From Streptomyces aidingensis (GTDB lineage: Bacteria; Actinomycetota; Actinomycetes; Streptomycetales; Streptomycetaceae): 64,000 nucleotides of DNA. Where the stretch lies: positions 1 to 64,000 of the forward strand of contig NZ_FOLM01000021.1 of NCBI RefSeq assembly GCF_900112355.1, read 5' to 3'. Each line of letters opens with the position of its first letter. The first letter of the stretch is position 1. A program made the position numbers and the translations under genes. This document shows positions 32,723 to 40,869 of the stretch, piece after piece. The notes under the pieces were generated by a model. It did no database searches and was not told where the DNA came from. It saw only the letters and a program-made list of their open reading frames with translations.

Positions 32723-32846
32723 CCCGTCCCCTCTCCGCTCCGCTCCGCTCCGCTCTCCGGTTCGCTTCTCCCGTACCCGGTCCTCCCGCGGCGGACGCGT
32801 GGCCGCCGGGCGTGTCAAAGCCATGGCCAGGTAATCGAACGAATGT

Positions 32847-33206
32847 ATGATTCTGGATGTGGTGGACGACGACGACTTCTCCTTCCCGGGCGACCTGCTC
32901 GCGGCGCAGCGGCGGCTCAGCGCCGCCGAGGCGGAGCATGTCGCGCTCTGCCGGGCCCTGCCCTCGCGGGCCCGGACGGCGGCCGCCCGGCGCCGCGCCG
33001 CGGCGGGCGGAGTGCCCGCCGAAGGAATACGCGACCAGGCCGAACAGGAACGCCGCATCCGGGCCCGGGTGCTGGAGCTGGCCGAGCGGGTGCACGGCCA
33101 CCCCTACTGGGACACCCTCCCGCCCGCCGAGCGGGCCGCCGCCCGCGGCGCCCTCGGCCGCCGGACGAGCGGCGGCACGCCGGCCCCCGCCACTCTCGCC
33201 GCCTGA
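32847..33206 (+). CDS. Hypothetical protein (119 aa)
   Basis: A 119-residue protein from ATG 32847. It has an acidic start (ILDVVDDDDFSFPGDLLAAQ), a long Arg/Ala-rich helix region (AEAEHVALCRALPSRARTAA) and RVHGHPYWDTLPPAERAAAR in the C-terminal third. It is helical with no membrane segment or enzyme motif. It is separated from the divergent methyltransferase by a short gap and is convergent with the LysR gene. Not recognised. Confidence 0.6.
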   Translation: MILDVVDDDDFSFPGDLLAAQRRLSAAEAEHVALCRALPSRARTAAARRRAAAGGVPAEGIRDQAEQERRIRARVLELAERVHGHPYWDTLPPAERAAARGALGRRTSGGTPAPATLAA

Positions 33207-33216
33207 GCGCGGCGGC

Positions 33217-34221
33217 TCAGTCCGGGTGCCCGGCCGGGGAACCGGTGGGGGAGAAGTGGCGGATGAGCCGTGCGGTCACGGTGCGCACGGCCGGGGAGGC
33301 CCAGCGGCGGGCGTGCCGTACCAACTGCACCGGCACATCCGGCAGCGGCGGCCCGGCGATCTCCGCCAGCGTGCCCGCGCGCAGCGCCCCGGCCACGCAG
33401 ACCCGCGGCAGCACGGTCAGCCCCAGCCCCGCCGCCACGCAGGAGCGGGCCGCCTCGATGGAGCCGAACCGGGTCAGCCGGGGGCGGGCGCCGGGCACCG
33501 CCAGCAGCTCCCGGGCCAGCCGGTCGCTGTAGGAACAGCCCTGCTCATGCAGGAAGAAATCCTCGGCCGCCAGCTCCGCCCAGCCGGCCCCGCCCGCTCC
33601 GCCCGCCTCGTCCGCGCCGGCCTTCCTGCCGCGCCCGGCGGCGGCCAGCGGGTGATCCGGGGCGCCGACCAGGGCCAGCGGCTCATGCCCGATGAGCTCG
33701 GCGGCCAGCCCCGCCCCCGGCGCGCCGCCGGCCGGTGCCCCCGGCAGGTCCGCGGTCTCCTCCAGCAGCAGCGCCAGATCCAGCCGCCCGGCGCGCAGCC
33801 CCTCCACCGCCGCCGCCGTGCCCGCCGGATACAGATGCAGCTCGACCCCGGGATGCGTGCGGCGCAGCGCCGCGACCACCCCGGGCAGCCGGGCCGAGCA
33901 CAGCGTCTCGCCGGCGGCCAGCACCACCCGCCCGGCCACCGCCCCGCCCTGCCCGCCCTCCCCGGCCGCCTCCGCCGCCACCGCGCGCAGCCGCGCCTCC
34001 GCCTCCAGCACCCCCTCGGCCTCGGCCAGCAGCCGCCGCCCGGCCGAGGTCAGCCGGGCGCCGCGCGGCAGCCGGTCCACCAGCCGGACGCCCAGCTCCC
34101 GCTCCAGCGCCCGGAGCTGGACGGTGACCGTGGACTGGGCGAGATGAAGCTCGGCCGCCGCGCCGGTGAAGTTCTCGGTGCGGGCCAGCGTGAGAAAGGT
34201 GCGCAGCAGCCTGGTGTCCAT
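33217..34221 (-). CDS. LysR-family transcriptional regulator
   Basis: A 334-residue protein. The winged HTH occupies residues 1-60 (LLRTFLTLARTENFTGAAAE, LHLAQSTVTVQLRALERELG), and the substrate-binding domain about 95-320 (VVLAAGETLCSARLPGVVAA, HEPLALVGAPDHPLA). It is divergent from the PhzF-like gene, the classical LysR arrangement with its target, across a 99-bp gap containing a palindrome. Its linker carries Gly/Ala-rich insertions (GADEAGGAGGAGWAEL). The effector is unknown. Confidence 0.9.
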   Translation of the reverse strand: MDTRLLRTFLTLARTENFTGAAAELHLAQSTVTVQLRALERELGVRLVDRLPRGARLTSAGRRLLAEAEGVLEAEARLRAVAAEAAGEGGQGGAVAGRVVLAAGETLCSARLPGVVAALRRTHPGVELHLYPAGTAAAVEGLRAGRLDLALLLEETADLPGAPAGGAPGAGLAAELIGHEPLALVGAPDHPLAAAGRGRKAGADEAGGAGGAGWAELAAEDFFLHEQGCSYSDRLARELLAVPGARPRLTRFGSIEAARSCVAAGLGLTVLPRVCVAGALRAGTLAEIAGPPLPDVPVQLVRHARRWASPAVRTVTARLIRHFSPTGSPAGHPD

Positions 34222-34275
34222 GCCGCGGACCGTAGCCGAAGGGCGGCCGGCCTGCCATCGACTTCTCCGATCCTG

Positions 34276-34293
34276 ACGATGCGGAATCATCGT
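34276..34293. promoter_or_regulatory. Putative LysR operator between lysR and phzF-like genes
   Basis: A perfect inverted repeat ACGATG-N6-CATCGT, with a GAT-N5-ATC core, 27 bp before the PhzF-like start and 54 bp before the LysR start. LysR regulators typically bind AT-containing dyads in exactly this position and regulate both genes. Confidence 0.5.
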
Positions 34294-34320
34294 TTCTTTT
34301 GATGGGTCGGCCGGGGCAGC

Positions 34321-35292
34321 ATGGAGGTCATGACAGACACCACCGCCGCCGTGCTGCGCTACACCGCCTTCACCACCGACCCGGCCGGCGGCAACCCCGC
34401 CGGGATCGTGCTGGACGCGGCCGGTATGGACGAACCGGCCATGCTCGCCGTCGCCGCCGAGGTCGGCTACTCGGAGACCGCCTTTGTCACCGCCCGCGAC
34501 GACCTGCGCCGCCGCTTCACGCTGCGCTACTTCAGCCCGCGCGCCGAGGTCGCCTTCTGCGGGCACGCCACCGTGGCGACCGCCGTGGCGCTGGCCGAAC
34601 GGATCGGCCCCGGCCCGCTCCTCTTCGACACCCCCGCCGGGGAGATCCCGGTGGACACGGCGAGCACGCCGGAGACGGGAGACCCGGGGGAGACGGGGGA
34701 GACGGGGGACGCCGGCGACACCGGGGACACCGGGGACACCGGGGACACCGGGGACACCGCCCTGACCGCGACCCTGACCAGCGTGCCCACCCGCTCCCGC
34801 CCGGCCACTCAGGACGAACTGACCGCCCTGCTGGCGGCCCTGGACTGGCGGCCGGAAGACCTGGATCCCGCGCTGCCGCCGCACATCGCCTTCGGAGGCG
34901 TCCAGCACCCGGTGCTCGCCGCGGCCACCCGGGAACGCCTGGCCGCGCTCGACTACGACTTCCCGGCCCTGGCCGAGCTGATGCGGCGTCACGACTGGAC
35001 GACCGTGCAGCTCATCCGGCGGGAGGCGGCCGATCTGTTCCACGCCCGCGACCCGTTCCCGGTCGGCGGCGTGGTGGAGGACCCGGCGACCGGCGCCGCC
35101 GCCGCGGCCCTCGGCGGCTATCTGCGCACCCTCGGCGAACTGCCGCCCCCGGCCCCGGGCGGCAACGGACCGGCGGCCGTCATCACCGTGCGGCAGGGCG
35201 AGGACATGGGCCGCCCCAGCCTGCTCACCGTCACCGTGGACCCGGCCGACCCCCGGGTGCGGGTATCGGGCCGGGCCGTGGCACTCCGATAG
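34321..35292 (+). CDS. PhzF-family isomerase/epimerase-like protein
   Basis: A 323-residue protein with PhzF family hallmarks: GGNPAGIVLDAAG near the start, catalytic Glu52 in SETAF, FCGHATVAT and the second-half loop DPATGAAAAALGGYL. PhzF enzymes isomerise or epimerise small molecules; the substrate here is unknown. Between the two half-domains it has an inserted repeat of (T/E)TGD units (about residues 119-140) encoded by an imperfect GACACCGGG repeat at 34681-34760. It is divergent from a LysR regulator that probably controls it. ATG 34330 is an alternative start. Confidence 0.85.
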   Translation: MEVMTDTTAAVLRYTAFTTDPAGGNPAGIVLDAAGMDEPAMLAVAAEVGYSETAFVTARDDLRRRFTLRYFSPRAEVAFCGHATVATAVALAERIGPGPLLFDTPAGEIPVDTASTPETGDPGETGETGDAGDTGDTGDTGDTGDTALTATLTSVPTRSRPATQDELTALLAALDWRPEDLDPALPPHIAFGGVQHPVLAAATRERLAALDYDFPALAELMRRHDWTTVQLIRREAADLFHARDPFPVGGVVEDPATGAAAAALGGYLRTLGELPPPAPGGNGPAAVITVRQGEDMGRPSLLTVTVDPADPRVRVSGRAVALR

Positions 35293-35310
35293 CGTCCCGG
35301 CCCCGGGCCC

Positions 35311-35358
35311 CCGTTCCCGTCGCCGTTGCCGTTGCCGTTCCCGTTCCCGTTCCCGTTC
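35311..35358. repeat. Hexanucleotide repeat (CCGTTN) between phzF-like and exchanger genes
   Basis: About eight CCGTTC/CCGTTG/CCGTCG units fill the gap between the convergent 3' ends of the PhzF-like and cation exchanger genes, ending one base before the exchanger stop codon. It is low-complexity; no hairpin terminator is seen here. Confidence 0.65.
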
Positions 35359-35359
35359 C

Positions 35360-36403
35360 TCAGAAGGCGAGCAGCACGATGGTGGCGGTGTAGAGGGCGA
35401 TGAGCATGATGCCGTCGAAGCCGAGCCGCCACCAGCCCCGCTTCTGCCGCAGCAGCAGCCCGCCCAGCAGCACACTCGTCATCACCAGCGCCGCGCTGGT
35501 CAGAAAGAGTTCGTCCGGCGCGGCGGCATGGAAGAGGGAGCCCTGCCGGTACGCCGCGTCGCCGATCACCAGATTGAGCGCGTCCAGGCAGTTGCCGCCG
35601 ATGACCGCGGCGATGGCCAGGGTGACCGCGCCGCGCCGGACCGCCGCCACCGAGGTCACGATCTCCGGCAGCGCGTTCACCACCCCCATGAACGCCGCCC
35701 CGACGAAGCCCGCGCGCAGCCCGGAGCCGGCCACCAGCCCTTCCGCCGCACGGGCCACCGCCCAGCCGCCGATCACCACCAGCAGCGCCACCGCCGTGAA
35801 CTCCCCCCACAGCCGTCCGGTGCCGCGCCGTCCCAGCACCGGGTCGTCGTGCGGGACGTCCGGCACCGTCTCCGCCGTCCGCACCGCCAGCCACATCGGC
35901 CGCGGATGGGCCTGGATGAGCCGCACTCCGCCCCAGTAGAAGGCGACCATCACCACCGCGGCCGGATGCACCCCGAGCACCGGCACCGTGACCTCCGGCG
36001 AGAACGCGGCCATCAGCGCCAGCCCCAGCAGCCCGATCAGCAGGCAGCCGAACAGCACATTGGGCAGCGAGGCGGCGGCGTGCTCCAGATTGACGCCGCG
36101 GTGGAACGCGTCGGCCACCGCCACCGCCAGGGTCTGCGCGGCGATGCCGCCGACCGCGTTGCTGTAGGCCAGGGTCGGACGGTCGGCGGCGGCGCTGACC
36201 GCGGTCATCACAATGCCGGAGAGGGAGGTGGCCAGACCGAAGAAGACCGCGCCGAACAGCGCCTCGCCCCAGCCGGTACGGTCCGCCAGGGTGTCGCCGA
36301 GCGCGGAGAGCCGCACCGCGCACACCACGGTCACCGCGCCGGCCAGCAGGAACACGGCGACCGACCAGCCCAGCGGCCAGCTCCCGGTCAGTGTCTCAAG
36401 CAC
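35360..36403 (-). CDS. Sodium/calcium exchanger-type (CaCA) membrane protein
   Basis: A 347-residue membrane protein with about ten helices in two inverted halves. The alpha-repeat signatures are recognisable: FFGLATSLSGIVMTAVSAA with NAVGG in the first half, and NALPEIVTSVAAV with IGGNCLDALNLVIGD in the second. CaCA proteins exchange Ca2+ or other cations for Na+ or H+. GTG 36403 has GGAGG at 7-nt spacing, giving a normal family length. Upstream frame extension is not credible. Divergent from the EamA gene. Confidence 0.8.
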   Translation of the reverse strand: MLETLTGSWPLGWSVAVFLLAGAVTVVCAVRLSALGDTLADRTGWGEALFGAVFFGLATSLSGIVMTAVSAAADRPTLAYSNAVGGIAAQTLAVAVADAFHRGVNLEHAAASLPNVLFGCLLIGLLGLALMAAFSPEVTVPVLGVHPAAVVMVAFYWGGVRLIQAHPRPMWLAVRTAETVPDVPHDDPVLGRRGTGRLWGEFTAVALLVVIGGWAVARAAEGLVAGSGLRAGFVGAAFMGVVNALPEIVTSVAAVRRGAVTLAIAAVIGGNCLDALNLVIGDAAYRQGSLFHAAAPDELFLTSAALVMTSVLLGGLLLRQKRGWWRLGFDGIMLIALYTATIVLLAF

Positions 36404-36632
36404 CCGCTCGCCTCCCGTCCGCCCGCGCGCACCCGGGGCACCGCCGACGGGCACTGGGTACCACGCGGCGGCGGTCGTACACTCCGGCGCCGCCGGAGGC
36501 CTTCCGGCCCGGTACCGGACGTGCCGCACGCGGGCCGGCGGGGCCGGACGGGACCCGGCGGCACCAGCGGTATTCGGACACCGCGGCTCCCGCGCGGCCG
36601 TACGCCACCCCCCGCCCCCTACCGTGACCCCC

Positions 36633-37778
36633 ATGGGGATATCGAAGGACAGTTCGAGCGCCACGGCAGCCGCCGCCGCAGCCGCCGTCACCGCTGCACC
36701 GGCCGGCGGCGGCGCGGCCGGCCGCAGCCGCCCGGACGGGCGGGCCCTGGCCGCCGTCACCGTCACCGTCTGCTTCTGGGCCTCCGCCTTCGTCGCCATC
36801 CGCGCCGCCGCCGAACACTTCTCGCCCGGCGCCCTCGCCCTCGGCCGGCTGCTGACCGGCTCGGCCGTCCTCGCCCTGCTGCTGCTTGTCCGGCGCCTCG
36901 GCCCGCCGCCGCGCGCGGCCTGGCCCGGCGTCCTGATCTCCGGTCTGCTCTGGTTCGGCCTCTACATGGTGGCGCTCAACTGGGGCGAGGAGAGCGTGGA
37001 CGCGGGCACCGCCGCGCTGCTGGTCAACATCGGTCCGATCGCCATCGCCCTGCTGGCCGCCAAGCTGCTCGGCGAGGGCATGCCGCCGCGGCTGCTGGCC
37101 GGGCTGGCGGTCTCCTTCGCCGGTGCGGCCGTGGTCGGGCTGTCCATGTCCGGCGGTACGGGCGGCGAAGGCAACGGCGGCAACGGCGGCAGCGGCGGCA
37201 GCGGCGCCGGCAGCGGGCTCTCCGATGCCTCCGGTGCACCGCTGCTGGGTGTGGCGCTCTGCCTGGTGGCCGCCTTCGCCTACGCCGCCGGGGTGGTCGG
37301 CCAGAAACCCGCGCTGCGGCACACCTCCGCCCTCCAGGTCACCGCCTATGGCTGCTTCACGGGCACGGCGGCCTGCCTGCCGTTCACCGGGCAGCTGGTC
37401 CGGGAGGTGGCCGACGCGCCGCCGACGGCCACCGCCTGGGTGGTCTATCTGGGGGTGTTCCCCACCGCGCTGGCCTTCGTGACCTGGGCCTATGCCCTCT
37501 CCCGGACCACTGCGGGGCGGATGGGCGCGACCACCTATGCGGTGCCCGCGCTGGTGGTGCTGATGTCCTGGGCGGTACTGGCGGAGGTGCCCGGCCGGCT
37601 GACCCTGCTGGGCGGGGCGCTGTGCCTGGCCGGGGTCGCCGTCTCCCGCTCCCGCTCCCGCCCGCGCGCCCGTTCCCGCTCCGCCGCCCCCGCCGCTCCC
37701 GCCGCCTCCGAGGACCCCGCCGCGGCCACCGGGGAGTCCGCACCCCCCGCCGGCCCCCCTCCCGTCCCTCGCCCGTAG
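36633..37778 (+). CDS. EamA/DMT-family transporter
   Basis: A 381-residue protein with ten predicted helices in two EamA repeats: FWASAFVAIRAAAEHFSPG-like first repeat and FAYAAGVVGQKPALRHTSAL second repeat. The repeats are separated by a Gly/Asn-rich cytoplasmic insert (GGTGGEGNGGNGGSGGSG). N-terminus (Ala-rich) and C-terminus (Arg/Ser then Pro-rich) are disordered. DMT exporters move amino acids, metabolites or drugs; substrate unknown. Start ATG 36633 is followed by MGISKDSSS; no strong ribosome site is visible. Confidence 0.85.
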   Translation: MGISKDSSSATAAAAAAAVTAAPAGGGAAGRSRPDGRALAAVTVTVCFWASAFVAIRAAAEHFSPGALALGRLLTGSAVLALLLLVRRLGPPPRAAWPGVLISGLLWFGLYMVALNWGEESVDAGTAALLVNIGPIAIALLAAKLLGEGMPPRLLAGLAVSFAGAAVVGLSMSGGTGGEGNGGNGGSGGSGAGSGLSDASGAPLLGVALCLVAAFAYAAGVVGQKPALRHTSALQVTAYGCFTGTAACLPFTGQLVREVADAPPTATAWVVYLGVFPTALAFVTWAYALSRTTAGRMGATTYAVPALVVLMSWAVLAEVPGRLTLLGGALCLAGVAVSRSRSRPRARSRSAAPAAPAASEDPAAATGESAPPAGPPPVPRP

Positions 37779-37826
37779 AGCCGCCGCCGGGTCGCCGCCG
37801 CCCGCCGCCTGCCGCATCGTGGAATC

Positions 37827-38927
37827 GTGCCGTTCTCACCAGGACCCGCCGCGCCCCCCGCCCTGCCCGGGCGCTGGCTGCCGGAGGTCCTGATCGTGGC
37901 CGGCGCCGCGCTGGACATCGCCACCCCGGACCACCTCACCTTCACCCCCTTCTTCGCCGCCGCCCCGATGACCGCCGCGGCCGTCCGCTCCTTCCGCGGC
38001 ACCCTGTTCGTGGGCATCGTCTCCACGCTGGCCATGGCCGTGCTGCTGATCGTCTGGGACCGTCTGCCCGCCGAGCAGGAGATGCTGGCCACCGCGACCG
38101 TGGGCACCGTCTCCGTCCTCGCCCTCTTCACCAACCTCCTGGTCACCGAGCGCACCCGGCAGGCCGCCTCCGCCCGGGCCGTGGCCGAGGCCGTGCAGCA
38201 CGCCGTGGTTCCCGATCCGCCGGCCCGGGCCGGCCCGCTGGCCATCGCCGCCCGCTACCGGGCCGCCGAGAACGATGCCCTGATCGGCGGCGACCTCTAC
38301 GCGGTGGTGCGAAACCGGCACGGGGTCCGGCTGATGGTCGGCGACGTACGGGGCAAGGGCCTGGGCGCCACCGAGACGGTCGCGGTGCTCCTGGGCACGT
38401 TCCACGAGGCGGCGGACGAGGCGGCCGACCTGCCGGAGCTGGAGCAGCGGCTGGAGAGCACGCTGTCGCGGGAACACGGCCGGCGTCCCACGCTGGACGG
38501 CCTGGAGGGCTTTGTCACCGGGGTGCTCGCCGAACTGCCCACCGCCGGGGACGGGCCGCTGCGGGTGCTCAACCGCGGCCATCCGCCGCCGCTGCTGCTC
38601 ACGCCCGGGGGCGAGGTGCGGGTGCTGCGTCCCTCGGCCGAGACCCCGCCGTTCGGACTGGGGGACCTGGCCGTGGCACCGGCGCGCGCCGACCCGGTGG
38701 ACTTCCCGCCGGACGCCACCCTCCTGCTCTACACCGACGGACTCAGCGAGACCCGCAACGCCGAAGGGCGGTTCTACGACCCGGCCGAGGCCCTTCGCGG
38801 CAAGGCGTTCCCGGGGCCGGAGGAGCTGCTGGACTGGCTGCTGGCCGATACCCGCAGGTACGCGGGGGGCGGGGCGCCGGACGACATGGCGCTGCTCGCC
38901 GTACGCCATGACCCGGGCCCGGTATGA
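37827..38927 (+). CDS. Membrane-anchored SpoIIE/PP2C-type phosphatase
   Basis: A 366-residue protein with three hydrophobic helices in the first 110 residues (LPEVLIVAGAALDIA, FRGTLFVGIVSTLAMAVLLI, VGTVSVLALFTNLLVTE), then a SpoIIE-type phosphatase: ALIGGDLYAVV, MVGDVRGKGLGATETVAV, NRGHPPPLLL, LLLYTDGLSETRNAEGRF. The acidic metal residues are present. Such proteins dephosphorylate STAS anti-anti-sigma factors. It is the second of this type in the window, about 6 kb after the cytosolic PAS/GAF version, but the two are separately transcribed. Start GTG 37827. Confidence 0.85.
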   Translation: MPFSPGPAAPPALPGRWLPEVLIVAGAALDIATPDHLTFTPFFAAAPMTAAAVRSFRGTLFVGIVSTLAMAVLLIVWDRLPAEQEMLATATVGTVSVLALFTNLLVTERTRQAASARAVAEAVQHAVVPDPPARAGPLAIAARYRAAENDALIGGDLYAVVRNRHGVRLMVGDVRGKGLGATETVAVLLGTFHEAADEAADLPELEQRLESTLSREHGRRPTLDGLEGFVTGVLAELPTAGDGPLRVLNRGHPPPLLLTPGGEVRVLRPSAETPPFGLGDLAVAPARADPVDFPPDATLLLYTDGLSETRNAEGRFYDPAEALRGKAFPGPEELLDWLLADTRRYAGGGAPDDMALLAVRHDPGPV

Positions 38928-39144
38928 CGCACGGTGAGCAACAGCCTGCACTCTGCATAACATTTGATACACCGTCAGGAATGAAGCAGTGGCCAAAGGT
39001 GCGTATTTTTTGCCCGATTTGACGGACTTCGGTGGTTTAAGTCCTGGTCAAAGCTCTGTCTTTTTACTCGATGCGGCTTGGAATCCGGCGGCGATCTCTA
39101 TTAACGTTCGATAACGCAGCGCGGTCGTCACGACCGTCACAAGA
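38928..39144 (+). promoter_or_regulatory. AT-rich promoter region of the M23 peptidase gene
   Basis: The first 217 bp of a 401-bp gap, unusually AT-rich for this genome (ATAACATTTGATACACC, GTATTTTTTGCCCGATTTGAC, TCTATTAACGTTCGATAAC). It should hold the promoter for the riboswitch transcript. A 7-bp palindrome CGGTCGT-C-ACGACCG at 39122-39136 lies just before the riboswitch and could be an operator. Confidence 0.5.
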
Positions 39145-39310
39145 GACGGCGCCGCGCCCTGCCGCCGAATCCCGTCGTGCGGTCACCCACAACTGCACCC
39201 AGGAACCGGGGAACCACCACCCGGGGTGAATCGGACAGCCGGCCCCCGCCGGCCGACCGTAGGAGACCTTCCGCTCCGAACCCGTCAGCTAACCCGGTAG
39301 GCGAGGGAAG
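39145..39310 (+). ncRNA. c-di-AMP riboswitch (ydaO/yuaA type)
   Basis: The conserved ydaO-yuaA leader elements occur in order: GCCGCCGAATCCCGTC, ACCGGGGAACCA, CCGGGGTGAATCGG, a variable GC hairpin (GGCCCCCGCCGGCC), GTAGGAGACCTTCCG and CCGAACCCGTCAGCTAACCC with GGTAGGCGAGGG. It ends about 20 nt before the GTG of an M23 peptidase. In actinobacteria this class controls cell-wall hydrolases and resuscitation-promoting factors and turns expression off at high c-di-AMP. The call rests on visible consensus; exact ends are approximate. Confidence 0.9.
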
Positions 39311-39328
39311 GAAAGGAGAACGCCACCC

Positions 39329-40753
39329 GTGGCGTCACAGCGGTTCGCCTCCCAAGAGGCCGGCTCCACCCCGTATCCCCCGTACTACGCCGCGCAGGCC
39401 GCCTACGCAGCCGCCCCCGGCCACCAGACCGACACCGCCGTCGCCACCGCCCCCGGCTACGCCTACGGCACCGGCTACAGCACCGGCACCGGCACCGGCT
39501 ACGACGAGAGCATCTGCCACCCGGGCTCCGGCGGCGGTTTCGGCGACTACCCCGGCCACCTCCAGCAGGCCGCCCCGTACCCCGGCCCGGCCCAGGACTT
39601 CCCGCACCACCCCGAGCACCACGCGCCCGAGCCGCCCGTCGCCCACGAGCCCGTGCTGCCGGAGCCGGCCGCCCCCGAGCCCTCGTCGTCCCCGCTCCCC
39701 GACTACTACGGCCCCGCGCCCGACGGGCAGGAGACCCGCGAGGAGTGGAACCCCAACGCCGAGACCCTGGCCGCCGCCAACCGCGGCCGGCACCGCGTGG
39801 CCCGCCAGCGCGGCGGCACCATCGCCCGCAGCCGCGCCGTGCTCGGCGTCGGCGTGATCGCCGCGGTCGGCGCCGGCGGCATGGCCTCCGCCCAGGAGGA
39901 CGGCGCGCCCGGCATGGGCGCCGCCGCCGAGAAGGTCAAGCAGATACCCGGCAACATACCCGGCCTCGGCGCGCTGTTCGGCAACGACGACCGCGGCCCG
40001 GGCGGCGCGGACGCCGGCTTCCCGGTGATCACCGCCGCGCCGCTGACCGCCGAGGGAACGGCCCTGCAGACCAGCGCCGACACCGCCTCCGCCGCCTCCT
40101 CGGGCACCGGCGAAGCGCTCCGGGCCCGCCTGCTCCAGCAGGCCGAGCAGCAGGAGGCCGCGGCCGAGGCCGAGGAGCGGGACGCGGCGGCCGACGCCGC
40201 GCTCACCGAGGCCGAGGCAGAGGCCGCCGCCCTGGCGGAGCAGCGCCGCCTTGAGGAAGAGGAGCGGCAGCGCCTGGAGGAGGAGCGCCGCCGCAAGGAG
40301 GAGGAAGAGCGGCTCAGGCGGGAGGAGGAGGAACGCCTCCGCCGGCTCCGGGAGAGCTACACCGCCCCGCTCAGCAGCTACACCATCTCCGCCCAGTACG
40401 GGCAGGCCGGCTCGATGTGGGCCTCCGGCTACCACACCGGCACCGACTTCTCCGCCCCGGCGGGCACCCCCGTGAAGAACGTGCACACCGGCGTCGTCCT
40501 GGAGGCCGCCTGGAACGGCAGCTACGGCTACCAGGTCGTCATCGAACTCGCCGACGGCACCGAGATCTCCTACAGCCACCTGTCCTCGATGGCCGTGGTC
40601 GCGGGGCAGGAGGTCATCACGGGCGATGTGATCGGCAACGTGGGCTCCACCGGCAACTCCACCGGCCCGCACCTCCACCTGGAAGTCCGCCCCGGCGGCG
40701 GCGACACCATCGACCCGCTCCCCTGGCTCCGCGAAAACGGCGTCGCCATCTGA
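39329..40753 (+). CDS. M23-family peptidase (LytM-like cell-wall hydrolase)
   Basis: A 474-residue protein. A long Pro/Tyr-rich N-terminus (1-150) precedes a single hydrophobic segment (VLGVGVIAAVGAGGMASA, about 171-188) that anchors or exports it. Next come a charged coiled coil (about 265-345, EEERQRLEEERRRKEEEERL) and a C-terminal M23 endopeptidase domain (about 355-470). Zinc ligands are His369 and Asp373 (HTGTDF) and His450 in HLHLE, with His448 also catalytic. It should cut peptidoglycan cross-links. GTG 39329 follows AAGGAAAGGAG. Expression is controlled by the c-di-AMP riboswitch in its leader. Confidence 0.9.
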   Translation: MASQRFASQEAGSTPYPPYYAAQAAYAAAPGHQTDTAVATAPGYAYGTGYSTGTGTGYDESICHPGSGGGFGDYPGHLQQAAPYPGPAQDFPHHPEHHAPEPPVAHEPVLPEPAAPEPSSSPLPDYYGPAPDGQETREEWNPNAETLAAANRGRHRVARQRGGTIARSRAVLGVGVIAAVGAGGMASAQEDGAPGMGAAAEKVKQIPGNIPGLGALFGNDDRGPGGADAGFPVITAAPLTAEGTALQTSADTASAASSGTGEALRARLLQQAEQQEAAAEAEERDAAADAALTEAEAEAAALAEQRRLEEEERQRLEEERRRKEEEERLRREEEERLRRLRESYTAPLSSYTISAQYGQAGSMWASGYHTGTDFSAPAGTPVKNVHTGVVLEAAWNGSYGYQVVIELADGTEISYSHLSSMAVVAGQEVITGDVIGNVGSTGNSTGPHLHLEVRPGGGDTIDPLPWLRENGVAI

Positions 40754-40811
40754 CCCCACCGCCCCACCGCCCAGACGACCGCTGACGACCCGGCTGACGA
40801 CCGGCTGACGA

Positions 40812-40841
40812 CGGGGCCACGCGGAATACCACGTGGCCCCG
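40812..40841. terminator. Terminator after the M23 peptidase gene
   Basis: A perfect 10-bp stem (CGGGGCCACG with CGTGGCCCCG) and 10-nt loop. It is preceded by three to four tandem GCTGACGACC(CG) units at about 40777-40812, whose role is unclear. Confidence 0.75.
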
Positions 40842-40869
40842 CCACCCACCCCGGGTTACCGTCCCTGCC

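Noticed and set aside
35360..36799. A 479-residue exchanger with a long N-terminal extension
   Set aside because: The extra 132 residues are low-complexity antisense of the EamA gene start; GTG 36403 has an ideal GGAGG and gives the normal family length.
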